64,000 bases of DNA from Qipengyuania gaetbuli (GTDB lineage Bacteria; Pseudomonadota; Alphaproteobacteria; Sphingomonadales; Sphingomonadaceae): positions 62,001-126,000 of the forward strand of contig NZ_WTYF01000004.1 in NCBI RefSeq assembly GCF_009827315.1. Direction: 5' to 3'. The number at the start of each line of letters is the position of its first letter. Position 1 is the first letter of the stretch. Shown here piece by piece: positions 7,108 through 16,071 of the stretch. The translations under genes and the position numbers were made by a program. Below the pieces are notes generated by a model, which was not told the DNA's origin, did not search any database, and saw only the letters and a program-made list of their open reading frames with translations.

Positions 7108-10100
7108 ATGCCCGAAAGCGACCTCCAGATTCCCAAGCGCACGATCGAGATCGATCCTGCCTCGGTAGACGCGCCGCCGCGCAGCGCCTTCGTCGAACTC
7201 GGCATCGTGTCATGTTTCAGCTTCCTGCGCGGGGCATCGGATGCGGTGGACCTCGTGCTCAAGGCGCGCGCGCTGGGATACGACGCGATCGGGATTGCCG
7301 ATGCCAACACCATGGCCGGTGTGGTGCGCGTCCATACCGAGGCGGCAACGCTCAAGGTGAAACCCTGCATCGGCTGCCGGATCGAAACGCTCGAAGGGCT
7401 GGCCTTCCTCGCCTATCCGAAGAACCGCGCGGCCTATGGCCGGCTCTGCCGCCTGATCTCGGCGGGCCGGATGCGCACGCTGGACGGCGAATGGCAGGAG
7501 AAGGGGGAGTGCCACATCTCGCTCTCCATGCTCGCCCGCCATGCGGAGGGCGTGCAGCTGATCCTCGTGCCCCCGCGCGATCTGGCGCAGGAATACACCG
7601 TGCCTGCATGGGCCGGAAACGTGGTGGGGCTGGCAGGAGAGAAGCTGCAGGAACACCTTGCCGCGCCCTTTGCCGATATCGTGCCGCAGCTTGCCGCCGG
7701 TCTGCCCGGCCTGCGTCATATCGCGGCGGCCTATCTCTATACCGACAGCGATATCGCACGGATCGAGCAGCTCGACACGCTGGCGAAGACGAACGGCCTG
7801 TCGATCCTCGCCACGAACGACGTGCATTACGCGGGGCCGGAGAGGCGCCCGTTGCAAGACGTGATGACCGCGATCCGGCACAAGACCACGGTCGCTGCCG
7901 CCGGCCACCTGCTCCACGGCAATGCGGAGCGTTACCTCAAGCCGCCTGCGACCATGGTCCGCCTGTTCGAACGCTGGCCGCATGCCATCACCGCAGCGCG
8001 CGAAGTGGCCGATGCCTGCAATTTCAGCCTCGACGAGCTGAAATACGAATATCCCGAAGAGCTCTATCCCGGCGGGGTGGAGCCGCAGGACTATCTCGTC
8101 TCCGAGACGTGGAAGGGGGCCGAATGGCGCTATCCCGCAGGGATTCCCGAAAGCGTGGCGGAAACCTTGCACAAGGAGCTGGCGCTGATCGGCAAGATGG
8201 AGCTGGCGCGCTATTTCCTGACCATCAAGGACATCGTCGATTTCGCGCGCGAGAAGGTCGATCCGCCGATCCTGTGCCAGGGGCGCGGCAGCGCGGCCAA
8301 TTCGGCCGTCTGCTATTGCCTCGGCATCACCAGCGTCGATCCGGCGCAGCACCAGCTGCTGTTCGACCGCTTCATCTCCGAAGACCGCAAGGAACCGCCC
8401 GATATCGACGTCGATTTCGAGCACGAGCGGCGCGAGGAAGTGATCCAGTATCTCTACCGCAAGTACGGCCGCCACCGCGCCGGGCTGTGCGCCACGGTCA
8501 TTCATTACCGCCCGCGCATGGCGATCCGCGAAGTGGGCAAGGCGATGGGGCTGAGCGAGGACGTGACCGCCGCGCTCGCCAAAACGGTATGGGGCGGCTG
8601 GGGCCGCGAGATCAGCGAGAAGCACGCTGCCGAAACGGGCATGGACGTGACCGATTCGCACCTCAGGCGCGTTCTCAAACTGACCGAGCAAATGATTGGA
8701 ATGCCGCGCCATTTGTCGCAGCATGTCGGCGGGTTCATTCTCACCGAAGGCGCGCTGACCGAAACGGTGCCGGTCGGCAATGGCGCCATGCCCGATCGCA
8801 GTTTCATCGAATGGGACAAGGACGATATCGAGGCGCTGGGCATCCTCAAGGTCGACGTGCTGGCGCTGGGCATGCTGACCTGCATCCGCAAGTGCCTCGA
8901 CCTGCTCGACGATCATCACGGCCGCACGCTGACGCTCGCCTCGGTCCCGCGCGAGGATCCGGAAACCTATGCCATGCTGCGCGCCGGAGATTCGCTCGGC
9001 GTCTTCCAGGTGGAAAGCCGGGCACAGATGAACATGCTGCCGAGACTGCGCCCGCGCGAATTCTACGACCTCGTCATCCAGGTCGCCATCGTGCGCCCGG
9101 GTCCCATCCAGGGCGACATGGTCCACCCCTATCTGAAGCGCAGGCGCGGAGCGGAACAGGTGGTGATCCCCGCGCCGTCGCCGCAGCACGGCCCGCCGGA
9201 CGAGCTTTCCAGCATTCTAGAGCGTACGCTGGGCGTGCCGATCTTCCAGGAACAGGCGATGAAGATCGCGCTCGATGCGGCCAAGTTCTCCTCGAAAGAG
9301 GCGAACCGGCTGCGGAAGGCCATGGCGACCTTCCGCAGCCGCGGCATGGTGGACGAATTGCAGGACATGATGGTCGAACGCATGGTCGCGCGTGGCTACG
9401 ACCGCGATTTCGCCCAGCGCTGCTTCAACCAGATCCGCGGTTTCGGCGAATACGGCTTTCCCGAAAGCCATGCGGCCAGCTTCGCGCATCTCGTCTACGT
9501 GTCGAGCTGGCTGAAATGCCATTTCCCCGCCGCCTTTGCCTGCGCGCTGCTGAATTCGCAGCCCATGGGCTTCTATGCACCCGCGCAGATCGTGCGCGAT
9601 GCGGCGGAACACGGCGTGCGCGTGCTGCCGGTGGATGTGAACCTGTCGCAGTGGGACTGCACGCTGGAGGAAGTCGGTGCGGCGAGCGGCAGGCAGGGCG
9701 ACAGCGGGCGGCTCGACCGGCACGTCGCCTTGCGGCTGGGCCTGAGGCAGGTGGACGGCCTGCCCGAAGCGGTGGCCGCGCAACTCGTCGCCGAGCGCGA
9801 GGAGAACGGCGCCTATGAGGACGTGCGCGCGCTGCGCGATCGTGCGCGGATCGGTCCCGCCCATGTGGAACGGCTCGCCAGCGCGGATGCCTTCGGTTCG
9901 ATGCGCCTGTCGCGCAGGCAGGCCCTGTGGGACGCGCGCAGCCTTGTCGGCGGGGCGGACCTGCCGCTGTTCGCCGCCGCCGCCACGCGCGACGAGGGGG
10001 CGGAGGTACGTCGCACCACGCTGCCGCAGATGCCTCTGTCGGAGGAAGTGGTGGCCGATTACCAGACCACCCGTCTCAGCCTGAAGGCGCATCCGATGGC

Positions 10101-10647
10101 GTTCCTGCGCGCCAGCCTTGCCGAACGCGGCTTCGTGCGTGCCTGCGATCTGAGGGCGCGCAAGTTCCGCTCCATGGTCCACGTCGCGGGCGTGGTGCTG
10201 ATCCGCCAGCGGCCGGGCTCTGCCAAGGGCGTGTGCTTCATCACGCTGGAGGACGAGACCGGCGTCGTCAATCTCGTCGTCTGGCCGGACCTGAAGGAAA
10301 AGCAGCGCCGGGTGGTCATGGGCGCACGCCTGATGGAGGTGCGCGGGCGCGTCGAATACGACGACGAGGTAATCCACGTGATCGCGCATCACATGACCGA
10401 TGCGACTGACCAGTTGCACAGGCTGTCCGACGACATGCTCAACGCGCCGCTCGCCCGGGCCGACCATGTCTCCTCGCCCCTGCCGGACAAGTTCAACCCG
10501 CGCGACAATCTGCGCGAGGGCAGGGACGATCCCTACCAGCCGGTCGAACCGTGGCAGGAACCGCCGCCGGGCAACCGCGAATGCGGCTGGCATCAGGGAC
10601 ATCCGCGCGACGGGCGGATCATTCCGAAATCGCGCGACTTCCACTGA
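7108..10647 (+). CDS. dnaE2: Error-prone DNA polymerase III alpha subunit DnaE2 (ImuC)
   Basis: A 1179-residue C-family polymerase of the DnaE2 type, the catalytic subunit of the ImuABC mutasome. The N-terminal PHP-like domain opens with FSFLRGASDA and lacks the usual metal-binding histidines. The palm has GRGSAANSAVCYCLG (about 392-406), the catalytic PDIDVDF (D432/D434/D436) and KVDVLALG (D583). RPGPIQGDMVHP is typical of DnaE2. An HhH region and a C-terminal OB fold (about residues 1010-1090) follow. The ATG lies four bases after udgX with a GGGGTGAG ribosome site overlapping its stop. Here dnaE2 is joined to rSAM-udgX rather than to imuAB. Confidence 0.95.
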   Translation: MPESDLQIPKRTIEIDPASVDAPPRSAFVELGIVSCFSFLRGASDAVDLVLKARALGYDAIGIADANTMAGVVRVHTEAATLKVKPCIGCRIETLEGLAFLAYPKNRAAYGRLCRLISAGRMRTLDGEWQEKGECHISLSMLARHAEGVQLILVPPRDLAQEYTVPAWAGNVVGLAGEKLQEHLAAPFADIVPQLAAGLPGLRHIAAAYLYTDSDIARIEQLDTLAKTNGLSILATNDVHYAGPERRPLQDVMTAIRHKTTVAAAGHLLHGNAERYLKPPATMVRLFERWPHAITAAREVADACNFSLDELKYEYPEELYPGGVEPQDYLVSETWKGAEWRYPAGIPESVAETLHKELALIGKMELARYFLTIKDIVDFAREKVDPPILCQGRGSAANSAVCYCLGITSVDPAQHQLLFDRFISEDRKEPPDIDVDFEHERREEVIQYLYRKYGRHRAGLCATVIHYRPRMAIREVGKAMGLSEDVTAALAKTVWGGWGREISEKHAAETGMDVTDSHLRRVLKLTEQMIGMPRHLSQHVGGFILTEGALTETVPVGNGAMPDRSFIEWDKDDIEALGILKVDVLALGMLTCIRKCLDLLDDHHGRTLTLASVPREDPETYAMLRAGDSLGVFQVESRAQMNMLPRLRPREFYDLVIQVAIVRPGPIQGDMVHPYLKRRRGAEQVVIPAPSPQHGPPDELSSILERTLGVPIFQEQAMKIALDAAKFSSKEANRLRKAMATFRSRGMVDELQDMMVERMVARGYDRDFAQRCFNQIRGFGEYGFPESHAASFAHLVYVSSWLKCHFPAAFACALLNSQPMGFYAPAQIVRDAAEHGVRVLPVDVNLSQWDCTLEEVGAASGRQGDSGRLDRHVALRLGLRQVDGLPEAVAAQLVAEREENGAYEDVRALRDRARIGPAHVERLASADAFGSMRLSRRQALWDARSLVGGADLPLFAAAATRDEGAEVRRTTLPQMPLSEEVVADYQTTRLSLKAHPMAFLRASLAERGFVRACDLRARKFRSMVHVAGVVLIRQRPGSAKGVCFITLEDETGVVNLVVWPDLKEKQRRVVMGARLMEVRGRVEYDDEVIHVIAHHMTDATDQLHRLSDDMLNAPLARADHVSSPLPDKFNPRDNLREGRDDPYQPVEPWQEPPPGNRECGWHQGHPRDGRIIPKSRDFH

Positions 10648-10672
10648 GGCTGCGGCTAGGGGCGCGGGCGTA

Positions 10673-11305
10673 ATGGGTCTCGAAACGCTCCTCGCATTCC
10701 TCCTCGTAACCGCCACGACCAGCATCGTGCCGGGGCCGTCCATGATTTTCGTGATGAGCCAGGCCATCTGGCGGGGCCCGCGTTCGGGCTGGGCCGCGCT
10801 GATGGGGATGCAGATCGGCTATTTCGTGTGGTGGGCCTTTGCTGCGCTGGGCCTCGGCGCGCTGGCCGCTGCCTATCCGCTGGCCTTCCGACTGCTGGCG
10901 ATCGCGGGCGTGCTTTATCTCGCGTGGCTCGGCGTGAAGGCGATCCGCCATTCCTTCCATGCCGGGGAGGATGGGGTAGAACCGGTCCGCCAGGTATCCG
11001 GCCACGCCTTTCGCGACGGGATCGCGGTCGCCATCGGCAACCCCAAATCGCTTGTCTACATGGTCGCGATCATCCCGCCCTTCGTGGATCCGGCTAAGAG
11101 CGTGCCGCTGCAGATCGTGGTGCTGGCGCTGGTCGCGTTGGTCGCCGACCTCGTGATCGGCTGGCTCTACATCGCGGCGGGCAAGCGCATGGCGCGCTTC
11201 ATGGAACGCGCCGCGGCCCGTGTCTGGATCGATCGGGGCATCGGAACCGTATTCATCCTGATCGCAGGGCTGATCCTGGTCGATCTGATGGGTACGCAGG
11301 TTTGA
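10673..11305 (+). CDS. LysE/RhtB-family amino-acid exporter
   Basis: A 210-residue inner-membrane protein with about six hydrophobic segments. The family hallmark PGPSMIFVMSQ lies near residues 20-30, followed by RGPRSGWAALMGMQIG and, in the second half, GNPKSLVYMVA. LysE-family proteins export amino acids or related metabolites; the substrate cannot be read from sequence. It starts 25 bases after dnaE2 at the ATG at 10673; the frame is open upstream into dnaE2, but no closer family-type start exists. Its stop overlaps the next gene by four bases (TTGA). Confidence 0.9.
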   Translation: MGLETLLAFLLVTATTSIVPGPSMIFVMSQAIWRGPRSGWAALMGMQIGYFVWWAFAALGLGALAAAYPLAFRLLAIAGVLYLAWLGVKAIRHSFHAGEDGVEPVRQVSGHAFRDGIAVAIGNPKSLVYMVAIIPPFVDPAKSVPLQIVVLALVALVADLVIGWLYIAAGKRMARFMERAAARVWIDRGIGTVFILIAGLILVDLMGTQV

Positions 11306-12027
11306 AACTCACCATTTCGAGGCACATCGGCAAGTTTATCGGTGACCGGCGGGTTATCCTGCTGCTGGTCGCCGCAGCGCTGTTCGTGGCGGGACGCAGC
11401 TGGCTCGCCGCGCATCCCCAGCACGATCCCTGGGCCCCGCTCGACCTCAATGATCCGGTGGGCTGGGCGACGGAGGCCAAGCTGCGCGCCCTTGCCGGTG
11501 ATGTGCCGCAATGCCGCGCCGTGCTCGAGCGGAGCGGGGTCGACTTCACCGCCCTGCCGCCGGAAGGCGAGGGAGCGTGCCGCCGCGAGGATCGCACGCA
11601 GCTTGCAGACTATCCGCTCAGCCCCGACACGCCGCCCACGACCTGCCCGGTCGCGATCGCGATGGAGCTGTGGCAGCGCGACACAATCGAGCCTGCCGCA
11701 CAGGCGATATTCGGCACCGGCATCGCGCGGATCAAGCATCTGGGCGCCTATTCATGCCGCCGCCTTTACGGGCGCGAGGACGGTCCGTGGAGCCAGCACG
11801 CGACCGGCAACGCGATCGATATCGCAGGTTTCGTCCTCACCGACGGAACGAGGATCAGCGTGCTGGGGGACTGGCAGGGCGAAGGCGACAAGGCCCGCTT
11901 TTTGCGCGAGGTTCGCGACGGCGCCTGCGAGGCTTTCGGCATCGTCCTGTCGCCCGATTACAATGCTGCCCATGCCGACCATCTGCACCTCGACATGGGT
12001 GCACGGCGCGGTGGGCTGTGCCGCTGA
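11302..12027 (+). CDS. Extensin-like C-terminal domain protein
   Basis: A 241-residue protein with one N-terminal membrane anchor (about residues 17-33) and an extensin-like C-terminal domain. The conserved core includes CRRLYGREDGPWSQHATG, NAIDIAGFVLTDG and HADHLHLDMG near the end; the His/Asp arrangement resembles peptidoglycan LD/DD-carboxypeptidase folds, so a cell-wall role is plausible but unproven. The start is a TTG overlapping the LysE stop (TTGA), so translation is probably coupled to lysE. It is convergent with the gene at 12029 with one base between the stops. Confidence 0.8.
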   Translation: MKLTISRHIGKFIGDRRVILLLVAAALFVAGRSWLAAHPQHDPWAPLDLNDPVGWATEAKLRALAGDVPQCRAVLERSGVDFTALPPEGEGACRREDRTQLADYPLSPDTPPTTCPVAIAMELWQRDTIEPAAQAIFGTGIARIKHLGAYSCRRLYGREDGPWSQHATGNAIDIAGFVLTDGTRISVLGDWQGEGDKARFLREVRDGACEAFGIVLSPDYNAAHADHLHLDMGARRGGLCR

Positions 12028-12028
12028 C

Positions 12029-12580
12029 CTAGCCGAACAGCGCCTGCACGCAGGGTCGCATGCGCGCCCGGTCGGTCTGTACGAAACCGGACTGCCCGAA
12101 ATCGCCGAGATAGGCCGTGTCGCGATCATCCACGGCATGGACGCAGTCGAAACGGTCATCGTCCTCGGGCACGTAGATCGTCACTGGGCGACCGGCCGGG
12201 ATGCCGTCGAAATGGCCGGCCGATACCTTCGCCGCCGCGCAGATGCGCCGCCCGTCGAGGTTATGGCCTTCGGGATAGTGGGCGTAATTCACCGCGAAGA
12301 GGATGTGCGAGGGGGCAAGGCCGTCGGTCCATTTGACCGAAAACACGCCGTTCGCAGTTTCGGACACTCGCGGCTCCGGCAGGCCGTAAAGTTCGGAAAA
12401 GCGGCGGAAGACATCGCGCAGTTCGCTGGCCGTCCAGCCGCTGACCCGCAGTTCCACTGCCCTCGATGGCACTTTCGCCAGTTCTGCGGCTTCCCGTGCC
12501 TCGCGCGTGGCCTTGAAATGCCGGCCCAGCAAGAGTGCGCCGATGAATATTGCTATGAACGCGTAGCCGACGAACTCCAT
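12029..12580 (-). CDS. Membrane-anchored protein of unknown function
   Basis: A 183-residue protein with one N-terminal transmembrane helix (VGYAFIAIFIGALLLG, residues 4-19) and then a soluble domain. I recognise no domain. It lies nine bases downstream of phoB on the same strand and could be co-transcribed with the end of the phosphate operon, but nothing in the protein links it to phosphate. Confidence 0.65.
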   Translation of the reverse strand: MEFVGYAFIAIFIGALLLGRHFKATREAREAAELAKVPSRAVELRVSGWTASELRDVFRRFSELYGLPEPRVSETANGVFSVKWTDGLAPSHILFAVNYAHYPEGHNLDGRRICAAAKVSAGHFDGIPAGRPVTIYVPEDDDRFDCVHAVDDRDTAYLGDFGQSGFVQTDRARMRPCVQALFG

Positions 12581-12589
12581 GCCGCAACT

Positions 12590-13318
12590 TTAGACGGGTT
12601 CGAAGGAATATCCAGCGCTGCGCACGGTGCGGATCGGGTCCTTGGCGCCTTCAACTTCCAGCGCCTTGCGCAGGCGGCGGATGTGCACGTCGACGGTGCG
12701 CAGTTCGATGTCGCTTTCGGTGCCCCAGACTCCGTCGAGCAGCTGGTTGCGGCTGAACACGCGCCCCGGGCTTTCGATGAAGAACTTGAGCATCCGGTAC
12801 TCGGTCGGGCCGAGCTTGAGCTGCTTGCCCCGGCGCGTGACCTTGTGCGCCACGGGATCGAGCGTCAGATCGCCTGCATCGATGCTTTCACCGGCCAGAA
12901 CGGGCCGGATACGGCGCATGACGGCCGCCACGCGGGCTAGCAGCTCGCGCGGCGAGAAGGGCTTGGTCAGGTAATCGTCCGCGCCCGTTTCCAGCCCGCG
13001 GACACGGTCGTCTTCCGCCTCGCGCGCAGTCAGCATAATGATCGGCACGTGCGCGGTCGCCTTGTCGCGGCGCAGCCGGCGGCACACTTCGATGCCGCTG
13101 GTCCCTTCGATCATCCAGTCGAGGATGACGAGGTCGGGCGTTTGCTCGCTGGCGAGGAGGATGGCCTCGTCGCCGTCCGGCGTGGTGCGGACGTCGTAGC
13201 CTTCGTTTGAAAAGCGGTATTCGAGCAGCTCGGAAAGGGCGGGATCGTCCTCTACGAGCAGGAGTTTTGCAGCCTGCACCTTCGCGTCTCCATGCGAGCG
13301 GTTTTTCTCGTTCGACAT
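12590..13318 (-). CDS. phoB: Phosphate regulon response regulator PhoB
   Basis: A 242-residue OmpR-type response regulator. The receiver domain has the acidic pair D24/D25, phosphoacceptor D67 (LVILDW) and K119 (LTKPF). The winged-helix DNA-binding domain spans about residues 145-240 with the PhoB-like ELRTVDVHIRRLRKALE. It would be phosphorylated by PhoR under phosphate limitation and bind the PHO boxes at 18556-18584 and 20037-20065. It is the last pho gene of the run, 31 bases after phoU. Confidence 0.95.
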   Translation of the reverse strand: MSNEKNRSHGDAKVQAAKLLLVEDDPALSELLEYRFSNEGYDVRTTPDGDEAILLASEQTPDLVILDWMIEGTSGIEVCRRLRRDKATAHVPIIMLTAREAEDDRVRGLETGADDYLTKPFSPRELLARVAAVMRRIRPVLAGESIDAGDLTLDPVAHKVTRRGKQLKLGPTEYRMLKFFIESPGRVFSRNQLLDGVWGTESDIELRTVDVHIRRLRKALEVEGAKDPIRTVRSAGYSFEPV

Positions 13319-13349
13319 GGCTCTATGACCTTCAGGCTACAGGAATATG

Positions 13350-14021
13350 TCAGTTATCCTCGTCGACCGGATATTGTCCGGTGGCGGCGAAATGGACCAT
13401 TTCGGCCACGTTCGTCGCATGGTCGCCGATGCGCTCCAGGTTGCGGGCGACGAACAGGAGCTGCGCCGCGCTGGAGATCATCGAGGGGTTTTCGACCATG
13501 TGGCTGACGAGGTTGCGGAAGATCGAGTTGTAGAAGGCATCGACCTTCTCGTCCGCAAGGATGACTTCCTTCGCCAGTTCCGGGTCGCGGGCGGCGTAGG
13601 CGGTCAGCACGTCGTGGACCATCTCGCTGGCGACTTCGGCCATGGCGGGAAGCAGGGTGAGCGGTTCGAACTTCTTGCGGTTGTCGCCGATCTCGCGGCT
13701 CGCCTTGGCGATGTTCTTGGAATAGTCGCCGATACGCTCGACCACGCCGGCGATCTTCAGCGCGGCGATGACTTCGCGCAAATCGTCCGCCATCGGCGCA
13801 CGCAGCGCGATGATGCGCACGGCCAGCTTGTCGATCTCGCTTTCGAGCGCGTCGATTTTCTTGTCGCCCTTGACGACCTTCTTGGCGAGGTCGTCGTCAC
13901 CGCGCACCAACGCATCGAGCGCCTGCTGGATCGCGACTTCGGCCAGACCGCCCATTTCCGCGATCAGGCCGCGGAGGCGGGTGATGTCTTCGTCGAAGGC
14001 TTTTACGGTATGTTCTTGCAT
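13350..14021 (-). CDS. phoU: Phosphate signalling protein PhoU
   Basis: A 223-residue PhoU with two repeated helical-bundle halves. Acidic signature stretches appear as LDALVRGDDDLAKKVVKGDKKID in the first half (about residues 34-56) and AYAARDPELAKEVILADEKVD in the second. PhoU links the Pst transporter to PhoR and represses the pho regulon when phosphate is plentiful. It lies 14 bases downstream of pstB, in the normal pst-phoU-phoB order. Confidence 0.95.
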   Translation of the reverse strand: MQEHTVKAFDEDITRLRGLIAEMGGLAEVAIQQALDALVRGDDDLAKKVVKGDKKIDALESEIDKLAVRIIALRAPMADDLREVIAALKIAGVVERIGDYSKNIAKASREIGDNRKKFEPLTLLPAMAEVASEMVHDVLTAYAARDPELAKEVILADEKVDAFYNSIFRNLVSHMVENPSMISSAAQLLFVARNLERIGDHATNVAEMVHFAATGQYPVDEDN

Positions 14022-14035
14022 GTTCTTACCTAGCC

Positions 14036-14827
14036 TTATCCGTAGCGGCCCGTGATGTAATCCTGGGTCCGCTGTTCGAGCGGATTGGTGAATATGTCAG
14101 AAGTACGACCATATTCCACCATCTTTCCGAGGTGGAAAAAAGCCGTCCGCTGGCTGACGCGCGCGGCCTGCTGCATCGAGTGAGTAACGATCACGATGGC
14201 ATATCGGCCATTCAGTTCGTCGATCAGTTCCTCGATCTTGGCAGTGGCGATCGGGTCGAGCGCCGAACACGGTTCGTCCATCAGGATGACTTCGGGATCG
14301 ACGGCGATGGCGCGCGCGATGCACAGGCGCTGCTGCTGGCCGCCGGACAGGGCGGTGCCGCTGTCCTGCAGGCGGTCCTTGACCTCTTCCCACAGGCCCG
14401 CGCGGCGTAGCGATTTCTCGACCACCGCATCCAGCTCGTCCTTGCCTTCTGCAAGGCCGTGGATCTTCGGACCGTAGGCGATGTTCTCGTAGATCGACTT
14501 GGGGAAGGGGTTGGGCTTCTGGAAGACCATGCCGACGCGGGCGCGCAGCTGCACCACGTCCATGCCCGATTTGTAGATGTCTTCGCCGTCCAGCATGATG
14601 TCGCCTTCGACGCGCGCCGAAGGGATCGTGTCGTTCATGCGGTTGAGCGTGCGCAGGAAGGTCGACTTGCCGCAGCCCGACGGGCCGATGAAGGCCGTGA
14701 CGTAGCGCGTGGGAATGTCGATCGAAACCTCGTCGATCGCCTTTTTGTCGCCGTAGAAAACGGAGACGTTCCGCGCGCTCATCTTGGCGTCGGTATCTTC
14801 CAGGTTTTGATGGACTACGGTCACCAC
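14036..14827 (-). CDS. pstB: Phosphate ABC transporter ATP-binding protein PstB
   Basis: A 263-residue ABC ATPase. Walker A is GPSGCGKST (about residues 48-56), the signature is LSGGQQQR, Walker B is [13 protein letters not shown], and the switch histidine is in [25 protein letters not shown] is PstB-specific. The start is uncertain: tandem GTG codons at 14827/14824 overlap the end of pstA, while an ATG at codon 16 is also possible. Overlap with pstA implies translational coupling. Confidence 0.95.
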   Translation of the reverse strand: MVTVVHQNLEDTDAKMSARNVSVFYGDKKAIDEVSIDIPTRYVTAFIGPSGCGKSTFLRTLNRMNDTIPSARVEGDIMLDGEDIYKSGMDVVQLRARVGMVFQKPNPFPKSIYENIAYGPKIHGLAEGKDELDAVVEKSLRRAGLWEEVKDRLQDSGTALSGGQQQRLCIARAIAVDPEVILMDEPCSALDPIATAKIEELIDELNGRYAIVIVTHSMQQAARVSQRTAFFHLGKMVEYGRTSDIFTNPLEQRTQDYITGRYG

Positions 14828-16071
14828 TTTTTCTCGAATTTGTTGCGCAGGTAGATGGCGAGGCCGTTCATCAGCAGGAGGAACAGCAACAGGACTATGA
14901 TAGCCGCACTGGTCCGTTCCACGAAACCGCGGTCGATTTCGTCGGACCAGAGGAAGATCTGCATCGGCAGGACCGTGGCGGGCGAGGTAAAGCTGTCGGG
15001 CGGGCTCGCCACGAAAGCGCGCATGCCGATCATCAGCAGCGGGGCGGTTTCACCCAGCGCGCGGGCCATGCCGATAATCGTGCCTGTAAGGATGCCGGGC
15101 AGGGCAAGCGGCAGGACGTGGTGGAAAACCACCTGGACCGGCGAGGCCCCGATGGCGAGCGCGCCGTCACGGATGCTCGGCGGGACGGCCTTGATCGCGT
15201 TGCGCCCGGCAATGACGATGACCGGCATCGTCATCAGCGCCAGCGTCATGCCGCCGATCACGGGGGCGGATCGCAGGTTCGGGAACAGCGTCAGGAACAC
15301 CGCAAGGCCCAGCAGGCCGAAGATGATCGACGGAACTGCCGCAAGGTTGTTGATCGACAGCTCGATGAGGTCGGTCCAGCGGTTCTTGGGCGCGTATTCC
15401 TCAAGGTAGAGCGCGGCTAGCACCCCGATGGGGAAGGCCAGCAGCAGGGTGACGATCATCGTCAGGAACGAGCCCTTGAGCGCGCCCCAGATACCAGCCT
15501 GCTGCGGATTGGTAGCATCCGACCGGGCGAAGAAGCCGGTGTCGAAGTTCTTGTCGATCTTGCCCGCTTCATCGAGTTGCTGCGCGAGCGCCTGCATCTG
15601 CTCCGAACCTTCGCCGGCATAGCCGCTGGCGAGGCTGGCGCTGGCAGGAAGCCAGAAGGTTTCCTGCCGGTCGAGGATGGAGGGATCGGCGGCAATCGCG
15701 TCGGCGACATCGCGCCATGCCTGCGCACCGAGCTGTTCGGCCGCCTCGTCGCCCAGCGATTGCTCGGCGAAGAATTGCACGACTTCGGGCAGACCCTGAC
15801 CCTGGAGGGATTGCACGGCTCCGTCGCTCGCCATGGTGGCGGGATCGGCGGAAATGCCGGCCTGCGTGAAGTCGATCGGCACTTCGAGTTCGGCGCGCTG
15901 GAAGCCGCCGATACCGTTCAGCGTCATCGTGCCGAGCAGGTAGACCAGGACGGCGACCGAGAACACGATCGCGGCCAGGCCGAGCCTGCGGAACCGGCGC
16001 TCTGCCGCGTAGCGCTTCTTCAGGCGCGCCTCGAATTCGGGCGTGCGCGTGGGGGCGATATGCTCACTCAT
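14821..16071 (-). CDS. pstA: Phosphate ABC transporter permease PstA
   Basis: A 416-residue inner-membrane permease, longer than the about 300 residues of the E. coli protein. Extra sequence forms an N-terminal cytoplasmic stretch, one early helix (about 36-57) and a long periplasmic insertion up to about residue 205, the arrangement called DUF3333-type in alphaproteobacteria. The C-terminal half is the BPD-type permease domain with the coupling-loop motif [12 protein letters not shown]. The ATG overlaps the pstC stop by 8 bases; the end overlaps pstB. Confidence 0.93.
   Translation of the reverse strand: MSEHIAPTRTPEFEARLKKRYAAERRFRRLGLAAIVFSVAVLVYLLGTMTLNGIGGFQRAELEVPIDFTQAGISADPATMASDGAVQSLQGQGLPEVVQFFAEQSLGDEAAEQLGAQAWRDVADAIAADPSILDRQETFWLPASASLASGYAGEGSEQMQALAQQLDEAGKIDKNFDTGFFARSDATNPQQAGIWGALKGSFLTMIVTLLLAFPIGVLAALYLEEYAPKNRWTDLIELSINNLAAVPSIIFGLLGLAVFLTLFPNLRSAPVIGGMTLALMTMPVIVIAGRNAIKAVPPSIRDGALAIGASPVQVVFHHVLPLALPGILTGTIIGMARALGETAPLLMIGMRAFVASPPDSFTSPATVLPMQIFLWSDEIDRGFVERTSAAIIVLLLFLLLMNGLAIYLRNKFEKKW

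Noticed and set aside
7210..9189. 659-codon ORF antisense to dnaE2
   Set aside because: High-GC codon bias leaves long open frames opposite real genes. The translation is Arg/His/Gly-rich without recognisable domains, while the plus strand encodes intact DnaE2.
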